Shown: in pieces, positions 39,270 through 47,562 of the stretch
How positions within the stretch are numbered: position 1 is the stretch's first letter
Layout: every line of letters starts with the position of its first letter
The notes under the pieces: generated by a model
Told to the model about the DNA's origin: nothing
Seen by the model: only the letters and a program-made list of their open reading frames with translations
Database searches by the model: none
Made by a program: the position numbers and the translations under genes
DNA from: Streptomyces pristinaespiralis
GTDB lineage: Bacteria; Actinomycetota; Actinomycetes; Streptomycetales; Streptomycetaceae
Length of the DNA: 64,000 nt
Assembly (NCBI RefSeq): GCF_001278075.1
Contig: NZ_CP011340.1
Span: 558,001-622,000 of the forward strand
Direction of reading: 5' to 3'

Positions 39270-40132
39270 AGCATCAGCTCCGATCGGCGGCGGGGGTTGA
39301 GCCGTTCGCGCCAGGCACCGGCCAGCCCGGCCACGGCGAGCGTGGGAATGATCAGGAACAGGCCGGGGAACAGCGTCGGCCACCAGTCGCCGGCGAGCAG
39401 CGAGCCGCGCGCGGACTGCACCAGGTTGCCGAGGCTCGCCTGATGCGTGGGCAGTCCGAGACCGAGGAACGACAGCGCCGATTCGTGCCACATCGCGTGC
39501 GGCACCATCAGCACGGCCGCGAGTCCGGCCTGCGGAAGCACCCCCGGCAGCAGGTGCCGCACGGCGACCCGCCGTCGTGTCGCGCCGCCGCTGATGGCCG
39601 CGTCGATGTACGGGCGGGCGCGCAGCGACAGCACTTCGGAGCGGACGATGCGGGCCGTGGAGAGCCAGTGCGTCAGCGCTACGGACACGATCACGGGCCC
39701 GACCCCGGGGCGGAACATGGCCACGACGAAGATCCCGAGCAGCAGGTGCGGCACCGAGGAGAAGGTGTCCACCAGTCGCATCAGGACCCGGTCGGTCCAG
39801 CCCCCGAACACCGCGGCGGCCGCGCCGACCACGGTGCCGATGACGGTGGCGACAAGGGCCGCGACCAGCCCCACGAGCAACGAGACCCGCAGTCCGTAGA
39901 CGCAGCGCAGCAGCAGGTCGCGGCCGACGTCGTCGGTGCCGAAGGGATGGGCGAGGGACGGCGGACGCAGCTTCATCGACAGGTCGACGGCCTGCTGGTC
40001 GAGTTGTGCGAGCGGCGGTACGAGCAGGACGGCCAGCGCCACGGCCACCACGGTCACGGTCGACACGGCGACGCGCACGGTGCGGGTGGAGCGGCGGGTG
40101 CGGCCCTGGGACTTCCAGGCGAGGTCAGCCAT
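39266..40132 (-). CDS. Oligopeptide-type ABC permease (DppC/OppC-like)
   Basis: The 288-residue permease has a single N-terminal helix, the HPFGTDDVGRDLLLRCVYG block characteristic of the DppC family, and the EAA-type loop DAAISGGATRRRVAVRHLLP. Five or six helices follow in the usual order. The start overlaps the preceding permease by 8 bases (ATGGCTGA). Confidence 0.94.
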   Translation of the reverse strand: MADLAWKSQGRTRRSTRTVRVAVSTVTVVAVALAVLLVPPLAQLDQQAVDLSMKLRPPSLAHPFGTDDVGRDLLLRCVYGLRVSLLVGLVAALVATVIGTVVGAAAAVFGGWTDRVLMRLVDTFSSVPHLLLGIFVVAMFRPGVGPVIVSVALTHWLSTARIVRSEVLSLRARPYIDAAISGGATRRRVAVRHLLPGVLPQAGLAAVLMVPHAMWHESALSFLGLGLPTHQASLGNLVQSARGSLLAGDWWPTLFPGLFLIIPTLAVAGLAGAWRERLNPRRRSELML

Positions 40133-41117
40133 CGAAGCCCACCCTCGGGTCGGCCAGTCCGTAGAGCAGGTCGGACAGGAGGTTGCCGAGCAGGACGGCC
40201 GCCGTGGCGAGCACGGTGAGCGCGGCGAGCAGCGGGAAGTCGACGGACGTCGCGGCCTGCACGGTCGCGGCGGCGATGCCCGGCCAGCTGAAGACGGTCT
40301 CCACCAGCAGCGCTCCGGTGATGAGTTCGGGTACGCGGGAGCCGATGAGGGTGAGCATGGGCAGCATGCCGGAGCGCAGCGCGTGGCCGACCAGGACGGT
40401 GCGTTCGGCCAGGCCGCGTGCGCGGGCGCCGCGCACCGGGTCCTCGTCGAGGGCGTCGCCGACGCCCTGGCGCACGTAGAGGAAGAACCACGGCAGCTGG
40501 CTGACGCCGAGGACCGCGGCGGGCAGCACCAGGTGCCTGGCGACCTGCCCGGCGGTCACGGTGTCGCTGGCCGTGTCGGTGAGCCCGCCGGCCGGCAGCA
40601 CGCCGAGTTCGAGGGCGAAGAACCAGATCGCCAGGAGGCCGAGCCAGAACGCGGGCGCGGCTTCCAGGGTGTACGCGAGGGAGCTGACGCACCGGTCGAG
40701 GAGTCCGCCGCGGCGGCGGGCGGCGAGCACGCCGAGGGCGGTGCCGAGCACGATGGCCAGCGCGAACGCGGTGAGGGCGAGCAGCGCGGACCAGCCGATC
40801 CGCTCGGCGATCACGTCGGCGACCGGCTGCCGCATCACACTGGAGTCGCCGAGGTCGCCCGTCAGCGCGGAGGTCAGCCAGTCCCACCAGCGGGATACGA
40901 GCGGCTGGTCCACACCGAGGTTGGCGCGGATCTGGTCGAGGTTCTCCTGCGACGCGGTGAGACCGGCGCTGCCGGTGTACGCCTTGACGGGGTCGAAGGG
41001 CGAGGCGGCGGCCACGGCGAAGACGGCGAAGGTCACGGTCACCAGGACCGGGACGGCGAGCAGGGCACGCCGTCCCGCCATCCGCGCCATCGCCGCGGCG
41101 GGGAGGGCGCGTCTCAC
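40125..41117 (-). CDS. Oligopeptide-type ABC permease (DppB/OppB-like)
   Basis: The GTG at 41117 overlaps the binding-protein stop (GTGA) and gives 330 residues. Features: N-terminal helix (RALLAVPVLVTVTFAVFAVA), an extracytoplasmic segment with DQIRANLGVDQPL, and the loop RGARARGLAERTVLVGHALR before the last helices. It forms a heterodimeric channel with the DppC-like protein. Confidence 0.94.
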   Translation of the reverse strand: MRRALPAAAMARMAGRRALLAVPVLVTVTFAVFAVAAASPFDPVKAYTGSAGLTASQENLDQIRANLGVDQPLVSRWWDWLTSALTGDLGDSSVMRQPVADVIAERIGWSALLALTAFALAIVLGTALGVLAARRRGGLLDRCVSSLAYTLEAAPAFWLGLLAIWFFALELGVLPAGGLTDTASDTVTAGQVARHLVLPAAVLGVSQLPWFFLYVRQGVGDALDEDPVRGARARGLAERTVLVGHALRSGMLPMLTLIGSRVPELITGALLVETVFSWPGIAAATVQAATSVDFPLLAALTVLATAAVLLGNLLSDLLYGLADPRVGFDG

Positions 41118-42709
41118 TTCTTCGGCGTCCAGTCCTCGACGTTCCACCAGGGGCCGGAGGCCAGGCCGTGATCGTGCGGCTCGACCTGGGTGGTGAGGCC
41201 GTCCCACTTGTCGTTCACGACGTAGAGGTGGTCGATGTGGGTGAGGAAGGTGTATCCGGGGTTCTTGACCAGTTCGCGCTGGACGGTGTCGTACGCCGCC
41301 TTGCGGGTCGCCTTGTCGTCACTGCGGCGGCCGGTCTCGAGGGCCTTGTCGACGGCCGGGTTGACGTACCGGGCCATGTTGTTGAAGCCGTCGCCGGCCA
41401 GGGCGGAGTTGAGCAGCAGGTACTGGTCGAAGTCGGGGTCACCGGGCGCGCCGCCGCCTGCGAGCACGGCGTCGTGCTCCATCCGCGGTTCGATGACCTC
41501 CCAGGTGCCCGCCTTGGTGGTGATGTCGATGCCGGCCTTCTTGGCGTCGGAGGCGTAGGCGAGGGCGTGGTCCTGGCGGAGTTTGTCGCCGGTGAGGTAC
41601 CAGAGGGGGAACGCGGCGCGGACGCCGTTCTTGACGCGGATGCCGTCCTTGCCGGGCTTCCAGCCGGCCTCGTCGAGGATCTTCTTGGCGCCTGCCAGGT
41701 CGTGGCGGCGCCTGGTCCCCTCGGTGAACCACTCGCTGCCGGTGGGCACGGGACCGTAGGCGGGCTTGCCGGCGCCGTCGAGGATGCTGTCGACCATGGC
41801 CTGCCGGTCGACGGCGATGTCGAGCGCCCGTCGCACCGCGGTGTCACCCGCGACCTTGTTGCCGGTGGGGAGCGTGACGGTGCGGTAGTCGTAGGTGGTG
41901 GCGCGGTGCGTCTTCCTGCCCTGCTCGCCCTCGAACCCCTTGGCGAGGTTGGGCGGCAGGATCGCGCCGTCGAGGTCACCGGCGCGCAGCCGGGTGGCGC
42001 GGACGTCGTCGTCCTTGATGATCGCCATGGTGAACTTCTTCACCGCGGGCGCGCCGCCCCAGTAGTCCGGGTTGGCCTTGAAGCTGATCTTCTCGCCCTT
42101 GGACCAGCCGGTGAGGATGTACGGGCCGGTCCCGATCGGCTTCGTGGTGAACGGGCCGGTGTTGACGTCCTGCCGCCCCGCGATGTGCTCGGGGGCGATG
42201 GGCAGGACGGTGCGCTGCGCGAAGGGCGCGTAGGGGTACTTGAGGGTGAAGACGACGGTGTCGTCGCCGTCGGCCCTGACGTCCCCCACCGCGTCGAGCT
42301 CGGTCCTGGAGGCGTTGTTGGTCTTCTCGTCCAGGACGGTGCGGTAGGTGAAGACGACGTCCTTGGCGCTGAAGGGCGTGCCGTCGCTGAACCTGACGCC
42401 CTTGCGGAGCTTGTACGTGTAGGTGAGGCGGTCGGCGCTGACGTCGGGGAGCTCGGCGGCGAGAGCGGGCCGCAGCCTCATGTCCTCGTCGAAGGCGAGC
42501 AGCCCGTCGAAGATCTTGGAGTTGCCGTCCTTGCCGTAGCCGAGCAGCGGGTTGAGGCTGTCCGGTTCGTAGGCGATGCCGACGACCGCCGAGTCCTTGG
42601 CGCCCGACGCCGCGGCGCCGTTGCCCGGGTTCGAGCAGGCCGCCGCGCCGAAGGTCAGCGCGGCGGCCATGACCGTGGCGGCGGCAGCCCGTATCGATCG
42701 GCCCGTCAT
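41114..42709 (-). CDS. Family-5 substrate-binding lipoprotein of the oligopeptide-type importer
   Basis: The 531-residue SBP_bac_5 protein has a lipoprotein signal ending GAAAC (Cys25). Family blocks: GIAYEPDSLNPLLGYG, YKLRKGVRFSDGTPFSAKDV, IGTGPYILTGW and ALDIAVDRQAMVD. It delivers peptides, nickel chelates or sugars to the permeases; nothing in the sequence fixes the ligand. Start ATG with GGGGTGG upstream. It heads the five-gene operon, in which all four junctions overlap, so the stoichiometry is probably set by coupled translation. Confidence 0.94.
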   Translation of the reverse strand: MTGRSIRAAAATVMAAALTFGAAACSNPGNGAAASGAKDSAVVGIAYEPDSLNPLLGYGKDGNSKIFDGLLAFDEDMRLRPALAAELPDVSADRLTYTYKLRKGVRFSDGTPFSAKDVVFTYRTVLDEKTNNASRTELDAVGDVRADGDDTVVFTLKYPYAPFAQRTVLPIAPEHIAGRQDVNTGPFTTKPIGTGPYILTGWSKGEKISFKANPDYWGGAPAVKKFTMAIIKDDDVRATRLRAGDLDGAILPPNLAKGFEGEQGRKTHRATTYDYRTVTLPTGNKVAGDTAVRRALDIAVDRQAMVDSILDGAGKPAYGPVPTGSEWFTEGTRRRHDLAGAKKILDEAGWKPGKDGIRVKNGVRAAFPLWYLTGDKLRQDHALAYASDAKKAGIDITTKAGTWEVIEPRMEHDAVLAGGGAPGDPDFDQYLLLNSALAGDGFNNMARYVNPAVDKALETGRRSDDKATRKAAYDTVQRELVKNPGYTFLTHIDHLYVVNDKWDGLTTQVEPHDHGLASGPWWNVEDWTPKK

Positions 42710-42784
42710 GAACGTCCACCCCTGTTGAAGATCAGCTGTTGTTGCAAACCACTCGCATTAAACAGCATGTAAAGGGTGCGCCGG

Positions 42785-42820
42785 AACAGGGGGTGTTACG
42801 GCAACAGGGGGTGTTACGGC
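42785..42820. promoter_or_regulatory. Tandem 18-bp repeat with internal dyad upstream of the peptide importer
   Basis: AACAGGGGGTGTTACGGC occurs twice head to tail (42785-42802, 42803-42820) without mismatch. Each copy contains the dyad AACA-N5-TGTT. It lies 76-111 bases before the binding-protein start and just after the acyl-CoA dehydrogenase stop. A pair of operators one and a half turns apart is likely. Confidence 0.6.
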
Positions 42821-42826
42821 CCGTGG

Positions 42827-43900
42827 TCAGGGAGCCTGGAGATCGACGAGGGCCGCCAGTGCCTCCTTGTGCCGTCCGGGCGTGCCGAGCGCGATCTCGT
42901 CGGCCTTGGCCCGCTTGAGGTAAAGGTGGGCCGGGTGTTCCCAGGTCATCCCGATGCCGCCGTGCAACTGCACGCACTCCTCGGCCGCGTGGACCGCGAC
43001 CCGTGAGCAGTACGCCTGAGCGACGGCGACCGACAGCGCGGCCTCCGGGCTGCCGGTCGCCAGCGCGTCCGCGGCGGCACGGGCCGCCGCCCGGGCGGAG
43101 ACGACCTCCAGCCACAGCTGCGCCATGCGATGCTTGAGCGCCTGGAACGAGCCGACGGGGCGGTTGAACTGGTGCCGTTCGCCGGTGTGCCGGACCGTCT
43201 CCTCCAGGCACCACTCGGCGATACCGAGCTGCTCGGAGGCGAGCAGGCCGGCCCCGGCGAGCAGGCCGCTGCGCACGGCGGTGGCGCCCGCCACGGCGTC
43301 CGCCAGTCGCGTGCCGCCTTCCCCTGCGGTGACCGCCGCGAGGGGACGGGTGAGGTCGAGGGGGGTCAGCGGCTCGACGACGGCCTGCGCCGCCTCGACC
43401 GCGTACAGCCCGTCGGCCCTGAGCACCAGCAGGACGTCGGCCGTCGCCGCGTCGGCGACACCGGTGACGCGTCCGGTGCCTTCGGGCAGCGGGCCGTCCG
43501 GCGCCGCGGACAACGGCACGGCCAGAACGGCCGTGCGCCGGCCCTCCGCCAGCTCCGCGAGCAGGGTCGCGACCGCCTCCGTGTCCGTGTCCAGCGACAG
43601 CAGTGCCTGTGTCGCGACGACCGAGCTGGTGAGGTAAGGGGCGGCGACGACGCCGCGCCCCAGCTCCTCCAGCACGACCGCGGCCTCCCGGTGTGACGCG
43701 CCCTGGCCCCCGAGCTTCTCGGGTACGAGAAGGCCGGCGGCGCCCATCTCGGCGGCGAGCGAGGCCCACAGCCGCGGGTCGTAGGGAGAGCCGGCCTCCG
43801 CGCGGGCCGCGAGCGCCGCCGTGTCGCCGCGGGCGGCGACGAGGGACCGCACGGCGGCCCGCAGGTCGTCCTCGGTCTCCGAGTAGAGCAGATCCGTCAT
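42827..43900 (-). CDS. Acyl-CoA dehydrogenase, probable second subunit
   Basis: The 357-residue FAD protein has the acyl-CoA dehydrogenase layout, with VPEKLGGQGASHREAAVVLE near the N-terminus. Its C-terminal block AAEECVQLHGGIGMTWEHPA forms part of the FAD and dimer contacts. The middle domain is shorter than usual. The start overlaps the stop of the preceding dehydrogenase (ATGA). In actinobacteria such adjacent pairs usually form alpha2-beta2 enzymes that act on CoA esters with side chains or rings. Confidence 0.92.
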   Translation of the reverse strand: MTDLLYSETEDDLRAAVRSLVAARGDTAALAARAEAGSPYDPRLWASLAAEMGAAGLLVPEKLGGQGASHREAAVVLEELGRGVVAAPYLTSSVVATQALLSLDTDTEAVATLLAELAEGRRTAVLAVPLSAAPDGPLPEGTGRVTGVADAATADVLLVLRADGLYAVEAAQAVVEPLTPLDLTRPLAAVTAGEGGTRLADAVAGATAVRSGLLAGAGLLASEQLGIAEWCLEETVRHTGERHQFNRPVGSFQALKHRMAQLWLEVVSARAAARAAADALATGSPEAALSVAVAQAYCSRVAVHAAEECVQLHGGIGMTWEHPAHLYLKRAKADEIALGTPGRHKEALAALVDLQAP

Positions 43901-45084
43901 CGCGCGAGGTCCTTCCAGGCGACGTCCTTGTCGTTGCGCGGCTCGGCGGGCAGCCCGAGGACGCGTTCGGCGACGATGTTCAGCAGTACCTCGGTGGTGC
44001 CACCCTCGATCGAGTTGCCCTTGGAGCGCAGATAGCGGTAGCCGGCGTCGCGTCCGGTGAAGTCGACGAGCTCGGGCCGGCGCATGGTCCAGTCGTCGTA
44101 CAGCAGCCCTTCCTCGCCGCGCAGTTCGACCTCCAGGCCGCTGATCTCCTGGTTGAGGCGGGCGAAGGCGAGCTTCATCGCGCTGCCCTCGGGGCCCGGC
44201 TGGCCGACGACGAGCTGCTGGCGCAGCCGCTCCCCCGCGAGCCGGGAGACCTCGGCCTCGACCCACAGGGTGAGCAGCCGCTGGTGCAGGTCGTGGGTGC
44301 GCAGTTCAGGGCGTTCGCGCCAGGTCCTGGCGATGGGGCCGATCATCCCGCCCTCGCGGGGCAGCCGCATGCCGCCGATGGCGACGCGTTCGTTGTTCAG
44401 CGTGGTCTGGGCGACCTTCCAGCCCTCGCCGACCTCGCCGAGGCGGTGCGCGTCGGGGATGCGCACCCCGGTCAGGAAGACCTCGTTGAACTCCGCCTCG
44501 CCGGTGATCTGGCGCAGCGGCCTGACCTCCACGCCGGGGTCGGTCATGTCGCAGACGAAGTAGGTGATGCCCCGGTGCTTGGGCAGGTCGGGGTCGGTGC
44601 GGGCGATCAGGATCGCCCAGCGGGCGACGTGCGCGCTGGAGGTCCACACCTTCTGGCCGTCGACCACCCAGTCTCCGGTGGCCTCGTCCCGTACGGCGCG
44701 AGTGCCGAGCGCCGCCAGGTCGGAGCCCGCCCCGGGCTCGCTGAACAGCTGGCACCACACCTCTTCGCCGGTCCACAGGGGGCGCAGGAAGCGCTCCTTC
44801 ACCTCCTGCGAGCCGTACTTGAGGATCGTGGGCGCGGCCATGCCGAGTCCGATGCCGATGCGGCGCGGGTCGTTGTCGGGCGCTCCGGCGGCGGCCAGTT
44901 CGGCGTCCACGACGGCCTGGAGGGAGCGGGGGGCGCCGAGGCCACCGAGGCCCTCGGGGAAGTGGACCCAGGCGAGGCCGGCGTCGAAGCGGGCCTTCAG
45001 GAAGTCGGCGCGGTCGGTGGTGGCCGGCGGGTACGCGGCCAGCAGCTTCCTGGTGAGGCCGAGCAGTTCGGCTGCGTCCGTCAT
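43897..45084 (-). CDS. Acyl-CoA dehydrogenase, probable first subunit
   Basis: The 395-residue protein carries WCQLFSEPGAGSDLAALGTR, the classic substrate/FAD block, and VDGQKVWTSSAHVARWAILI. The C-terminus has GNSIEGGTTEVLLNIVAERV in place of the QLHGG.G motif seen in its partner. The two genes therefore complement each other, as in heterotetrameric steroid side-chain dehydrogenases. The start overlaps the stop of the oxidoreductase gene (ATGA). The acyl substrate is unknown. Confidence 0.93.
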   Translation of the reverse strand: MTDAAELLGLTRKLLAAYPPATTDRADFLKARFDAGLAWVHFPEGLGGLGAPRSLQAVVDAELAAAGAPDNDPRRIGIGLGMAAPTILKYGSQEVKERFLRPLWTGEEVWCQLFSEPGAGSDLAALGTRAVRDEATGDWVVDGQKVWTSSAHVARWAILIARTDPDLPKHRGITYFVCDMTDPGVEVRPLRQITGEAEFNEVFLTGVRIPDAHRLGEVGEGWKVAQTTLNNERVAIGGMRLPREGGMIGPIARTWRERPELRTHDLHQRLLTLWVEAEVSRLAGERLRQQLVVGQPGPEGSAMKLAFARLNQEISGLEVELRGEEGLLYDDWTMRRPELVDFTGRDAGYRYLRSKGNSIEGGTTEVLLNIVAERVLGLPAEPRNDKDVAWKDLAR

Positions 45085-46049
45085 CGGCCCGCTCCGTCCG
45101 GTACGACGACCAGGCGGCCGGTGGTGGTGCCGTCGGCGACGCGCTGCACGGCCCCGGCAGCGTCCTTGAAGGCGACCCGGTCGCTGACGAGCGGCTTGAT
45201 CAGGCCCTTGGCCGCGTACTCGGTGAGCGTCTGGTGGCAGCGGCCGATGGCGCGCGGGTCCTTCGTGGCGTACAGGCCCCAGTGCAGGCCCATGATCGAG
45301 TAGTTCTTGACCAGGGCGTGGTTGAGGGCGGGGGACGGGATGTCGCCGCTGGCGAAGCCGACGACGACGATGCGCCCCTCGAAGGCCACGCACTTGGCGG
45401 ACTTGGCGTACGCGTCCCCGCCCACCGGGTCGTAGACGACGTCCGCGCCGCGTCCGCCGGTCGCCTCCTTCACGGCGGCGACGATGTCGTCGGTGCGGCG
45501 GTCGATGACGACGTCGCAGCCGAGCTCCCGCGCGACGGCGGCCTTCTCCGCGCCGCCGACGACGCCGATCACCCGGGCGCCGGCCGCCTTGCCGAGCTGT
45601 ACGGCGGCACTGCCGACGCCGCCCGCGGCGGCGTGGACGAGCAGCGTCTCGCCCTCCTTCAGGGCTGCCCTGCGGTGGAGCCCGAACCAGCCCGTCTGGT
45701 ACCCGATGTGCAGGGCGGCGGCCTCGGCGTCGTCGAGTGCCTCGGGCGCGGGGAGCACGGCGGCCGCGTCGGCGACCACGTACTCGGCGAGTCCGCCGTT
45801 CGGCAGGGCGGGGTTGGCGATGACGCGCCGGCCGTCCTCCGTCTCGCCGCAGACCTCGACCCCGGGGGTGAACGGCAGCGGCGGCCTCACCTGGTACTGC
45901 CCCCGGCAGAGCAGGGCGTCGGGGAAGTTGATGTTGGCCGCCCGGACCTTCAGGAGGAGCTGTCCGTCGCCGGGCGTGGGCCGGTCCACCTCTTCGAGCC
46001 GCATCACCTCGCTCGGCTCGCCGTTGCGGTGCACTCGCCATGCCTGCAT
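45081..46049 (-). CDS. Quinone oxidoreductase-like medium-chain reductase
   Basis: The 322-residue protein follows the zeta-crystallin/QOR family: RAANINFPDALLCRGQYQV, PFTPGVEVCGE and the NADPH site LLVHAAAGGVGSAAVQLGK. No zinc cysteine cluster is present. It may reduce enoyl-CoA or quinone substrates made by the downstream acyl-CoA dehydrogenases. Start ATG at 46049 with GAGG upstream; it leads the three-gene operon. Confidence 0.93.
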   Translation of the reverse strand: MQAWRVHRNGEPSEVMRLEEVDRPTPGDGQLLLKVRAANINFPDALLCRGQYQVRPPLPFTPGVEVCGETEDGRRVIANPALPNGGLAEYVVADAAAVLPAPEALDDAEAAALHIGYQTGWFGLHRRAALKEGETLLVHAAAGGVGSAAVQLGKAAGARVIGVVGGAEKAAVARELGCDVVIDRRTDDIVAAVKEATGGRGADVVYDPVGGDAYAKSAKCVAFEGRIVVVGFASGDIPSPALNHALVKNYSIMGLHWGLYATKDPRAIGRCHQTLTEYAAKGLIKPLVSDRVAFKDAAGAVQRVADGTTTGRLVVVPDGAGR

Positions 46050-46093
46050 TTCGGGGCCTCCCACACGTTGGGCAGTCACTGTGCTGCGCCGCA

Positions 46094-46109
46094 TACTAAG
46101 CGGTCGCTT
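46094..46109 (-). promoter_or_regulatory. TetR-like palindrome overlapping a -10 box
   Basis: AAGCG-GT-CGCTT (46098-46109) is a perfect palindrome of the kind bound by TetR-family repressors of acyl-CoA genes. The minus strand reads TAGTAT at 46099-46094, a good -10 box, about 45 bases before the oxidoreductase start. No TetR gene lies in the window next to it. Confidence 0.55.
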
Positions 46110-46129
46110 GCCCGTCCGTGAAGACCCCC

Positions 46130-46717
46130 TCACCCCTCCTTGGGCCTGGCTCGCACATGCATCCGCTCCCCCTGCGGCCCGAAGAGGCTCAGAAACTCGA
46201 CCGGCCGGTCGTCCGCGCAGCCGAACCAGTGCGGCACCCGGGTGTCGAACTCCGCCGCCTCCCCCGGGCCCAGCACCACATCGTGGTCGCCGAGCACCAG
46301 CCGCAGACGTCCGGACAGGACGTACATCCACTCGTAGCCCTCGTGCGTGCGGGGCTCGGGCTTCTCACCGAAGACCTTGTGGATCACCTTGTACGCCTGG
46401 AGGCCGCCCGGCCTCGCGGTGAGCGGGTACATCGTCCGGCCGCCGCGGACGATCGGCTTGGCGCGCACCCGGGGATCACCGACCGGCGGCGCGCCGACCA
46501 GTTCGTCCAGCGGGACCTGATGGGCCCGCGCGATCGGCAGCAGAAGCTCCAGGCTCGGGCGGCGTCCCCCGGACTCGAGCCGCGACAGAGTGCTCACCGA
46601 GATGCCGGTCGCCTCGGAGAGCGCGCCGAGGGTGGCCCCCCGCTCGCGCCGGATCCTCCGGAGCCGGGGGCCCACCTCGTTCAGTACGGCGTCCAGGCGT
46701 GTGTCGTCGTCACTCAT
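46130..46717 (-). CDS. XRE-family regulator with cupin domain
   Basis: The 195-residue protein combines an N-terminal helix-turn-helix (RRIRRERGATLGALSEATGI, VSTLSRLESGGRRPSLE) with a C-terminal cupin barrel (HEGYEWMYVLSGRLRLVLGD, VPHWFGCADD). Such regulators bind a small ligand or metal in the cupin. Start ATG at 46717 lacks any Shine-Dalgarno sequence; see the promoter entry. It faces away from the PIG-L gene and towards the oxidoreductase operon, which it may regulate. Confidence 0.93.
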   Translation of the reverse strand: MSDDDTRLDAVLNEVGPRLRRIRRERGATLGALSEATGISVSTLSRLESGGRRPSLELLLPIARAHQVPLDELVGAPPVGDPRVRAKPIVRGGRTMYPLTARPGGLQAYKVIHKVFGEKPEPRTHEGYEWMYVLSGRLRLVLGDHDVVLGPGEAAEFDTRVPHWFGCADDRPVEFLSLFGPQGERMHVRARPKEG

Positions 46718-46723
46718 GCGTCC

Positions 46724-46752
46724 ATTGCAGGAACAGCAACGCGATTTGTCAA
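46724..46752 (-). promoter_or_regulatory. Promoter of the XRE-cupin gene, implying a leaderless mRNA
   Basis: The minus strand has TTGACA (46752-46747), a 17-bp spacer and TGCAAT (46729-46724). The start codon begins 7 bases downstream of the -10 box, so transcription should begin at or next to the A of the ATG. Confidence 0.65.
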
Positions 46753-46786
46753 ACACACAAACGCGACGGCCGGGACACGGCGGGTG

Positions 46787-47530
46787 TCAGCGCCCGAACA
46801 GCTCGAACGCGACGGCGGGACGGCCGCCGAAGCGCGGAGCCGCCATCTCGGCCATGCGGGTGAGGAAGGTACGGCAGTACTCCTGCGGGTCCTGCTCCGT
46901 CAGGCCCTCGATGTACAGGCGGTGCTCCAGCAGCGACGCGACCGACCTCTCGAGGCCGGGGCCCGCGTCGACGGCGTGCGTGGGGCTGGTCGAACCCGCC
47001 ACCGCCACCCAGCGCACGCCGTCCCAGGGCTCGAGGCCCTGCTCCACGAGCTCCGGGAAGATCCACCGGTTGCCGGCGTCGGCGGCCGCGTCGAGGGTCG
47101 CCCGGCCCACGGCCCGGTGGTCGGGCGTGTTCCAGGCGGTACCGCCCCAGGTGTCACGGTGGTTGAGGGTGATGACCAGCTCCGGCCGGTGCCGGCGGAT
47201 GGCCGCCGCGATGTCCCGGCGCAGGTCGGTCCCGTACTCGATGACACCGTCCCTGTGGTCCAGGAACTCGACGACGGAGACGCCGACGACGGCCGCGCTC
47301 GCCCGCTGCTCCCGCTCGCGCAGCGGTGCGCACTCCGCGGGAGCGATGCCGTCGATGCCGGCCTCTCCCCGGGTGGCCAGGAGGTAGGCGACCTCGCGGC
47401 CCTGGTCGGTCCATCCGGCGATGGCGGCCGCACAGCCGTACTCGAGGTCGTCGGGGTGGGCGACGACCGCGAGCGCGCGCTGCCAGTCGGCCGGCATCTC
47501 TTCGAGCTGTTCGGTCTTCTGATCGGTCAT
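46787..47530 (-). CDS. PIG-L family deacetylase
   Basis: The 247-residue protein carries the zinc-binding AHPDD motif at 24-28 (AVVAHPDDLEYGC), then ATRGEAGIDG, EFLDHRDG and the second zinc block NTPDHRAVG. These enzymes remove acetyl groups from N-acetylglucosamine-type sugars, as in mycothiol (MshB) and Mca-type mycothiol conjugate amidase. The sequence is closest in layout to general PIG-L proteins; the substrate is not defined. It ends 34 bases before the hypothetical promoter of the XRE gene. Confidence 0.92.
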   Translation of the reverse strand: MTDQKTEQLEEMPADWQRALAVVAHPDDLEYGCAAAIAGWTDQGREVAYLLATRGEAGIDGIAPAECAPLREREQRASAAVVGVSVVEFLDHRDGVIEYGTDLRRDIAAAIRRHRPELVITLNHRDTWGGTAWNTPDHRAVGRATLDAAADAGNRWIFPELVEQGLEPWDGVRWVAVAGSTSPTHAVDAGPGLERSVASLLEHRLYIEGLTEQDPQEYCRTFLTRMAEMAAPRFGGRPAVAFELFGR

Positions 47531-47562
47531 GTCCCGCAGGATACGGATCCACTGATCATGTG

